From the NCBI GenBank assembly GCA_041175665.1, contig JBEDEM010000079.1:1-11440 (forward strand): a stretch of 11,440 nucleotides of DNA. The letters run 5' to 3'. The DNA comes from UBA3064 sp016868095 (lineage in GTDB: Bacteria; Pseudomonadota; Gammaproteobacteria; Burkholderiales; Burkholderiaceae_E). Below the pieces are notes generated by a model, which saw nothing but the letters and a program-made list of their open reading frames with translations, was not told the DNA's origin and did no database searches. Below are positions 7,300 through 11,440 of the stretch, in pieces (positions within the stretch are counted from its first letter, which is position 1; each line of letters begins with the position of its first letter). A program made the translations under genes and the position numbers.

Positions 7300-8544
7300 G
7301 TGCGAACAGCGATAAGCTCGGCGTGGAAGTTTCAAGGATGGCGCATGGTAGCTTCAGGTGGCGGCATCCAGTTCTTGCAAGCGGGACTGCTGCACCAGGC
7401 CTTTGGCGCCTATCTTGCCGTCTTATCGAGCCAGTTCGGCTGGAGTAAAACCGCACTCTCGGGCGCTGCAACCCTTCAGCCTATGGAAGCCGCAGCACTT
7501 GGGCCACTCATGGGATGGTTCATCGACCGCTTCGGCCCACAGGGGATGATCCGTCTGGGTATATGTGTGCTCGGTGGCGGGTTTATGCTGCTTAGCCAAA
7601 TCGACACCCTGCTTGGCTTTTACACCGCATTTTTCGTGATTGCCTTGGGTTCGAGCCTCTGCGGCTTTTTCCCCATCAATGTCGCGATCATTCATTGGTT
7701 TGAACGACTCAGAGCAAGAGCCCTTTCTGCGCTTTCGCTCGGTCTTGCCTTTGGAGGGATTTTCGTACCGGTCGTCGCCTGGACGATGCAGACCTGGGGT
7801 TGGCGCAGCACGGCCTTTTGCTCTGGACTTGCCTTCATCCTGATTGGCTGGCCATTGGCGCGCAACTTCAAGCGACGACCGGCCGATGTTGGTCAAACCG
7901 TCGACGGGCTGCCCGCAAGGGATGATCTTGAAAGCGAAGAATCGGGACAAAGTATCGAGTTCACGGCAAGGCAAGCGCTAAGAACGTCGGCCTTCTGGCT
8001 CTTAAGTCTTGGGCACGGATCGGCGCTTTTTGTGGTCACCGCTGTCAACGTGCATGCGATAACCCATATGAAAGAAGGCCTGGGCTATAGCGTTGCCCAG
8101 GCCTCGCTGGTCATTACCTTGATGACGGTTTTTCAAATCGTCGGCGTCTTGATCGGGTGGTGGTGCGGCGACCGATTTGAAAAACGCAAAATCTCTGCAC
8201 TTTGCATGATCATGCACGCCAGCGGTTTGATGATGCTCGCCTGGTCGCAAGCCACCTGGATGCTTATTGGCTTTGCCATCCTTCATGGCGCAGCCTGGGG
8301 CTTGCGTGGACCCTTTATGCAAGCCCTGCGAGCCGATTATTTTGGCCGCAAGTCGATCGGCATGATTCTGGGCCTATCGGGCATCATCATCATGATTGGC
8401 CAAATTGGCGGCCCCCTAGTCGCTGGCGCCTTCGCTGATCTCACGGGCCACTATCGATCGGGTTTTACGGTGCTGGCTGGCTTGGCAGGCCTAGGTTCGG
8501 TCTTTTTTTGGCTGGCCAGGAAACCCCAAGCACCGCTTGCTTAG
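7300..8544 (+). CDS. MFS transporter, OFA/monocarboxylate-transporter-like
   Basis: A 414-residue major facilitator protein with about 12 membrane helices in two halves, split by a charged cytoplasmic loop at about residues 195-225 (DLESEESGQS). It starts with the KFQGWRMVASGGG segment followed by FGWSKTALSGA and the loop 2-3 motif GWFIDRFGPQGMIRLG. The second half has the equivalent GWWCGDRFEKRKI and ends in GAFADLTGHYRSGF. This pattern recalls the OFA/monocarboxylate group, which moves organic anions, but the substrate is unknown. I chose GTG 7300 because GAGG lies 7 nt upstream and the product then starts ten residues before the conserved segment. The frame is open back to 7021, but that part is antisense to elaA and not MFS-like. 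ATG 7345, with AAGGA before it, is a second candidate but would cut into the GW motif. It is divergent from elaA with a 50-bp gap. Confidence 0.9.
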   Translation: MRTAISSAWKFQGWRMVASGGGIQFLQAGLLHQAFGAYLAVLSSQFGWSKTALSGAATLQPMEAAALGPLMGWFIDRFGPQGMIRLGICVLGGGFMLLSQIDTLLGFYTAFFVIALGSSLCGFFPINVAIIHWFERLRARALSALSLGLAFGGIFVPVVAWTMQTWGWRSTAFCSGLAFILIGWPLARNFKRRPADVGQTVDGLPARDDLESEESGQSIEFTARQALRTSAFWLLSLGHGSALFVVTAVNVHAITHMKEGLGYSVAQASLVITLMTVFQIVGVLIGWWCGDRFEKRKISALCMIMHASGLMMLAWSQATWMLIGFAILHGAAWGLRGPFMQALRADYFGRKSIGMILGLSGIIIMIGQIGGPLVAGAFADLTGHYRSGFTVLAGLAGLGSVFFWLARKPQAPLA

Positions 8545-8549
8545 CAAGC
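8535..8549. terminator. Hairpin between convergent MFS and NiCoT genes, possible terminator
   Basis: GCTTGC-TTA-GCAAGC forms a perfect 6-bp stem with a 3-base loop spanning the MFS stop codon, and the NiCoT stop codon follows 8 bp later. Its place between two convergent genes suits a bidirectional terminator. No T-run follows on either strand, so intrinsic termination would be weak. Confidence 0.3.
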
Positions 8550-8556
8550 TAATCCC

Positions 8557-9366
8557 TTAGAAACTTTCATCTTTCGAGGTATGACGCGGCGAGCGGGCAA
8601 ATCCGAGCCCTGCTCCAAGTACTAAAGCCGTCAAACCAAGCCCAAGCCAGGCAGCATGATCTGAAAGCCAGGCATCCCATTGCGGTATCAACCATTTACT
8701 GGCTCCCAGCCCAGCCACCGTAAAGCTGAGCAAGGCGACCAACACACTGAGCAATCGCGAAGCAACCCAACCGGCCCGGTCCGAGCGGCTGAGCACCTCA
8801 GCGACAAGCCAGCCGTTGACACCGTCGGTCAACATCATGCCTGCAGTGAATGCAAGGGCGAGAACCAACGCAAACCATGCACTTCCCTGTTCATTCGATG
8901 AGAGTGCAAACAAGGAGGCCTGCGATAAGGTATCGAAGGACAGCGCAAAAAGAGCACCTATGGCAAAGCACCAAACTGCTGGACTGAAGCCAAATTGCAT
9001 ACTGAGCAATCGAGAAAGCAGCTTGGCACGCCAAAGGCCTCGGGCTTGTACACGTTGCCCTTTCGGGGTGACCCAGACTTGGTAGAGATTGAGGCATCCG
9101 AGTGTGGTGAGCAGGAGCATCGAAATCGCAGCGCCAATTTGCTCAAACCAGATCGGGACCTGCCAATGCTTTGCCCAATAAGCCAGGGCACAGGCCATCA
9201 GCACAACCACCGCGCCATGGCCCAGCGAGAAAAACAATCCACATCGTTTTGATCCCGTCTGCGACCATCGGGTGAGCCCATCGATGGTTGCAATATGGTC
9301 TGCATCAAGCCCATGTTTGGCGCCGAGCGCAAAAGCTATTAACAAGAGCCCAGCCGCCTCGATCAT
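8557..9366 (-). CDS. NiCoT-family nickel/cobalt permease (HoxN/NixA type), divergent
   Basis: A 269-residue membrane protein of the nickel/cobalt transporter family, which takes up Ni2+ or Co2+ across the inner membrane for metalloenzymes or cobalamin. The family signature HX4DH in the second helix is present as KHGLDADHI (H18, D23, H24). Other motifs are recognisable but changed: LGHGAVV at 48-54 where LGHSTVV-like sequence is common, SFDTLSQA at 143-150 where FDTATE is common, and GMMLTDGVNG at 176-185 where an Asp-Thr-x-Asp form is common. It is shorter than HoxN (about 350 residues). The start at ATG 9366 overlaps the upstream DMT stop as ATGA, which indicates translational coupling; the frame continues upstream to 9474 only as a shadow inside the DMT gene. 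No hydrogenase, urease or cobalamin gene and no riboswitch is nearby, so the metal is undecided. Confidence 0.88.
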   Translation of the reverse strand: MIEAAGLLLIAFALGAKHGLDADHIATIDGLTRWSQTGSKRCGLFFSLGHGAVVVLMACALAYWAKHWQVPIWFEQIGAAISMLLLTTLGCLNLYQVWVTPKGQRVQARGLWRAKLLSRLLSMQFGFSPAVWCFAIGALFALSFDTLSQASLFALSSNEQGSAWFALVLALAFTAGMMLTDGVNGWLVAEVLSRSDRAGWVASRLLSVLVALLSFTVAGLGASKWLIPQWDAWLSDHAAWLGLGLTALVLGAGLGFARSPRHTSKDESF

Positions 9367-10268
9367 GATTGCGCTCCGAGTTTGAGCAGACGCTGCTCTT
9401 TGAGCAATGCCATCCCCGACAAGATGAGCAGTGCAATGCCTAGCCAGGCTAAATGATTCGGCCAGTCGCCCCAAACCCAGTAGCCTATGGCAACGGCAAA
9501 CACCAATCCGCTATACCTGAATGGCGCAACAAAGGACATATCGCCGTGCCGCATGCTGTCGATGATGAGATAGTAGCCGAGCGATAAGCAGCAGGCTGCC
9601 AAAACCAAGCGCAACAGTGCACCCAGACCAGGAGTTTGCCAGCCCTGGAACAAGGACCAAAGCGCAGCGAGCAGCGTGACTGCGACCGCGGTCGATAAGG
9701 TGATCAAAATCGAGGGGATACGTGACGGGATCGCTCGGGTGAGCATATCGCGCAGGGCATAAAGCGCGGTTGCTGTTAGCGCGAGCAAGCTGTACACGTT
9801 AAAGCCCGCTTGATGCGGCTGGATCACCATCAACACACCAACAAAGCCCAAAGCGACCACAAGCCATCGAAGCCAATTCACCCGCTCCTTTAGCCAAAAC
9901 GCTGCGGCCAGCACCATAAAGACGGGCGTGGCCAAATTGATCGCGGTTGCGTTGGCAATGGGCAAATTAAAAAGTGAAACCAGATAAAGCATGGTTGCAC
10001 TCGCTTCAACCCAAGCTCGCAGCATGACGCGTTTGTCAAAGACTTCCCTAAGCCGGTGCAAAAAACCCATGTGATGGGTAACAGCAATGATCAAGCACAA
10101 AGCCATTAAACCGCGGAGCAGGATTAACTGCGCCGCTGGCAACTCGCTCGACACCTGTTTGACCAGGGCATCATTGATGATGAAAACCGCCATGGCGGCG
10201 CTCATCGAGGCAACGCCACGGGCGTTTCCAGAAAGCGAGACGATACGGCGACGGATAAGGGCTAGCAT
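9363..10268 (-). CDS. EamA/DMT-superfamily permease
   Basis: A 301-residue drug/metabolite transporter with about ten membrane helices made of two EamA repeats. The first repeat covers about 18-140 and includes the NDALVK segment (32-37) and the LLRG motif (R52) of the family; LKERVNWLRWLVVALGFVGV closes it. The second covers about 155-290 and ends LAWLGIALLILSGMALL. The length is standard. EamA proteins export metabolites, amino acids or drugs, and the substrate here is unknown. I chose ATG 10268 because the next frame part upstream (to 10397) is antisense to the SDR gene and lacks family character; the Shine-Dalgarno is weak, and ATG at residue 22 is an alternative. It is the first gene of a two-gene unit: its TGA overlaps the ATG of the NiCoT gene by one base each way (ATGA). 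It is divergent from the SDR gene with 52 bp between. Confidence 0.9.
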   Translation of the reverse strand: MLALIRRRIVSLSGNARGVASMSAAMAVFIINDALVKQVSSELPAAQLILLRGLMALCLIIAVTHHMGFLHRLREVFDKRVMLRAWVEASATMLYLVSLFNLPIANATAINLATPVFMVLAAAFWLKERVNWLRWLVVALGFVGVLMVIQPHQAGFNVYSLLALTATALYALRDMLTRAIPSRIPSILITLSTAVAVTLLAALWSLFQGWQTPGLGALLRLVLAACCLSLGYYLIIDSMRHGDMSFVAPFRYSGLVFAVAIGYWVWGDWPNHLAWLGIALLILSGMALLKEQRLLKLGAQS

Positions 10269-10320
10269 GCGAGCTTCACAGCTTACCTGCGAAGTTCGGC
10301 TCGACCAAAAGGGATCGCCC

Positions 10321-11166
10321 ATGCAAACAACTCCACAAGACCGCGCTACGCCAATCAGCTCAAAGCGACGACTCGAAGGAAAAGTCGCCCTCGTCATCGG
10401 TGCAGGTCAATCGCCAGGTTATGGGCTTGGCAACGGAAGAGCCTCGGCCTTGCTTTTCGCCCGCGAGGGAGCACAAGTGATTGCTGCTGACCGTGACAGC
10501 ATGAGTGCTCAAGAAACCGTCGACATGATTCAGCGTGAAGGCGGATCGGCAGCCGCGTTTCAAGTCGACGCCGCAAGTGAAACCGAACTTAAGTCATTGA
10601 TCGCGCATTGCATCGATCATCATCAACGCATTGACATCTTGCAAAACAACGTAGGCATTAGCGTGGCAGGGGGCGATGCCCAGGTCGAGCAACTCAGCGA
10701 AGCGGTTTTTGATCACATCATGGCAGTGAACTTGCGCAGCTGTGTGATGGCTTGCAAGCATGTGCTGCCCCATATGAAAGCCCGGCAATCGGGATCGATC
10801 ATCAATATTTCATCGGTCGCTGCATACATGCAATACCCTTGGGTTGCGTATAAGGCGAGCAAGGCGGCCATGATCGAATTCAGCAAACAAATTGCACTTC
10901 AATACGCCGCAGACGGCGTTCGCTGCAATGTGATTCTTCCCGGTCTCATCGACACGCCCATGGCGGTTGACACCAGGGCTCGCGCACAAGGTATTGCGCG
11001 TGAAACCGTAGCTGCGCAGCGCAATGCCCAGGTTCCCTTGCGGGCGCAAATGGGTACGGCGATGGATGTCGCCTACGCAGCTCTTTTTCTAGCTTCTGAA
11101 GAGGCTCGTTTTGTGACGGGCGTGGCACTGCCGGTTGACGGTGGGATGCTTGCGCGAATCGGATAA
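10321..11166 (+). CDS. Short-chain dehydrogenase/reductase (classical SDR), probably NAD-dependent
   Basis: A 281-residue SDR oxidoreductase that interconverts an alcohol and a ketone with a nicotinamide cofactor. The Rossmann fold starts at KVALVIGAGQSPGYGLGNGR (21-40), a longer glycine-rich loop than the usual TGxxxGxG. D57 at the end of the second beta strand (VIAADRD) favours NAD(H) over NADP(H). NNVG is at about 109-112. The catalytic serine is S164 or S165 (NISSVAAY), and Tyr-Lys is Y177 and K181 (YKASK). The C-terminal VTGVALPVDGGM is typical. An unusual feature is a leader of about 18 residues before the fold. I chose ATG 10321 because AAGGGA lies about 7 nt upstream; the frame is open back to 10087, but that part is antisense to the DMT gene. 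The substrate is not evident from sequence or neighbours. Confidence 0.93.
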   Translation: MQTTPQDRATPISSKRRLEGKVALVIGAGQSPGYGLGNGRASALLFAREGAQVIAADRDSMSAQETVDMIQREGGSAAAFQVDAASETELKSLIAHCIDHHQRIDILQNNVGISVAGGDAQVEQLSEAVFDHIMAVNLRSCVMACKHVLPHMKARQSGSIINISSVAAYMQYPWVAYKASKAAMIEFSKQIALQYAADGVRCNVILPGLIDTPMAVDTRARAQGIARETVAAQRNAQVPLRAQMGTAMDVAYAALFLASEEARFVTGVALPVDGGMLARIG

Positions 11167-11172
11167 GCTGTC

Positions 11173-11187
11173 GTGGCGCAACGCCAC
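11173..11187 (+). terminator. Hairpin after the SDR gene, possible terminator
   Basis: GTGGCG-CAA-CGCCAC is a perfect 6-bp G+C-rich stem with a 3-base loop, starting 6 bp after the SDR stop codon and lying before the convergent HDAC-type remnant. There is no T-run on either side, so it may only stabilise the 3' end or assist factor-dependent termination. Confidence 0.35.
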
Positions 11188-11205
11188 TGAACCCAAGCTC
11201 GCTGG

Positions 11206-11251
11206 GCCCAAAGCCTTAATTGCTCAAAGCCTTAGTCGCCCAAAGCGCTTA
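11206..11251. repeat. Three tandem copies of a 16-nt unit
   Basis: A unit of the form GCYCAAAGCCTTARTY occurs at 11206-11221, 11222-11237 and, with a degenerate end, from 11238 to about 11251. The core CAAAGCCTTA is identical in the first two copies (11209-11218 and 11225-11234); the third has CAAAGCGCTTA. The array runs across the stop codon (11234-11232) of the HDAC-type remnant, so the last codons of that gene belong to it. It looks like a small slippage expansion at the gene end. Confidence 0.6.
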
Positions 11252-11440
11252 AAAACGCCTTCAGGTTCGACGCCAGTTCGGGTCCAAGGTAGCCGCCCTC
11301 CTGAACTAGCAAAAGAGGCTTTTGCCACCCGCGCAATCGCCCTCCTGCGCATGGCCCCAGAAAAAGGGATAAAAGTCATGAGGATCTGCGTGAACAGAAA
11401 CCGTAAACACATCCGATCGTCGATAAAAGATCGATTGCGT
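11232..11440 (-). pseudogene. Broken acetylpolyamine amidohydrolase/HDAC-family gene (5' part beyond right edge)
   Basis: Reading leftward from the right edge, one frame (codons 11440 to about 11324) gives a segment with TVSVHADPHDFYPFFWGHA, the zinc-binding Asp-x-His region of HDAC-like acetylpolyamine amidohydrolases. It should continue into a glycine-rich stretch and NLPLP-type sequence, but after EGDCAGG it reads KSLFC and stops at 11308-11306. A different frame (about 11324 to the stop at 11234-11232) encodes KPLLLVQEGGYLGPELASNL and KAFLSALGD, the normal C-terminus with the conserved EGGY tyrosine loop. About 70 residues that should lie between, including the third zinc-ligand Asp region, are missing, and the two parts are out of frame. 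Intact members deacetylate acetylpolyamines or acetyl-lysine. This copy cannot encode a working enzyme unless the junction is an assembly error. The family call rests on both motifs in the right order. Confidence 0.8.

Noticed and set aside
7250..7471. N-terminal extension of the acetyltransferase frame to 7471
   Set aside because: It overlaps the MFS coding region and the residues before MNLQWQ do not match the ElaA fold.
10087..10320. N-terminal extension of the SDR frame to 10087
   Set aside because: The 78 codons are antisense to the DMT gene; ATG 10321 has AAGGGA upstream and gives a normal SDR length.
10269..10320. Short symmetry CGAAGTTCG in the DMT/SDR divergent gap as an operator
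   Set aside because: Only four bases per arm with no supporting promoter elements; too likely by chance.
11224..11412. A 62-codon minus-strand frame at 11224-11412
   Set aside because: It is the third frame across the HDAC-family remnant; the two frames that carry conserved motifs are the other two.
1..11440. Mobile element, phage, CRISPR, toxin-antitoxin, tRNA or rRNA content
   Set aside because: I saw no transposase or integrase motifs, no terminal inverted repeats with target duplications, no regularly spaced repeats and no recognisable tRNA or rRNA segments. The KfrA-like protein alone is not enough to call the region plasmid-derived.

Overview
The window is about 11.4 kb of chromosome-like DNA of medium-high G+C (roughly mid-50s percent by eye). 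Genes are densely packed, with spacers of about 10-60 bp and one larger divergent region. The gene content is an RND efflux pump, an ElaA-type acetyltransferase, NiCoT, EamA and MFS transporters, an SDR oxidoreductase and an HDAC-type amidohydrolase remnant. Together with the codon style this suggests a Gram-negative proteobacterium, most likely a betaproteobacterium (Burkholderiales-like). That placement is inference; no RNA gene or marker gene is present to fix it. I see no tRNA, rRNA, CRISPR array, insertion sequence, phage gene or origin.

Layout from left to right. (1) Positions 1-2260, minus strand: the first 753 codons of a very long protein that runs off the left edge. It has an N-terminal helix-turn-helix-like segment (KfrA-like in layout), a Ser/Thr/Ala/Pro linker and then at least 550 residues of Gln/Leu/Ala-rich helix with an internally repeated block. 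(2) 2261-2535: a divergent regulatory region with several inverted and direct repeats. (3) 2536-6813, plus strand: a two-gene RND efflux operon (periplasmic adaptor, inner-membrane pump) with no outer-membrane channel and no regulator beside it. (4) 6755-7249, minus: an ElaA-type GNAT acetyltransferase whose 3' end overlaps the pump gene by 59 bp. (5) 7300-8544, plus: an MFS transporter, probably starting at GTG, divergent from elaA. (6) 8557-10268, minus: an EamA/DMT permease followed by a NiCoT-type Ni/Co permease, joined by a 4-base ATGA overlap. (7) 10321-11166, plus: a classical SDR dehydrogenase divergent from the DMT gene. (8) 11232-11440, minus: the 3' end of an acetylpolyamine amidohydrolase/HDAC-family gene that has lost an internal block and is frameshifted, so it is a pseudogene in this sequence.

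Functionally most of the window is envelope transport: one tripartite-type exporter that must borrow an outer-membrane channel, and three secondary transporters. No pathway links the genes. The clear cooperating units are the adaptor-pump pair and the translationally coupled DMT-NiCoT pair. The two most notable items are the giant HTH/coiled-coil protein and the internally deleted HDAC-family gene. I did not find convincing evidence of a wholly new multi-gene system.
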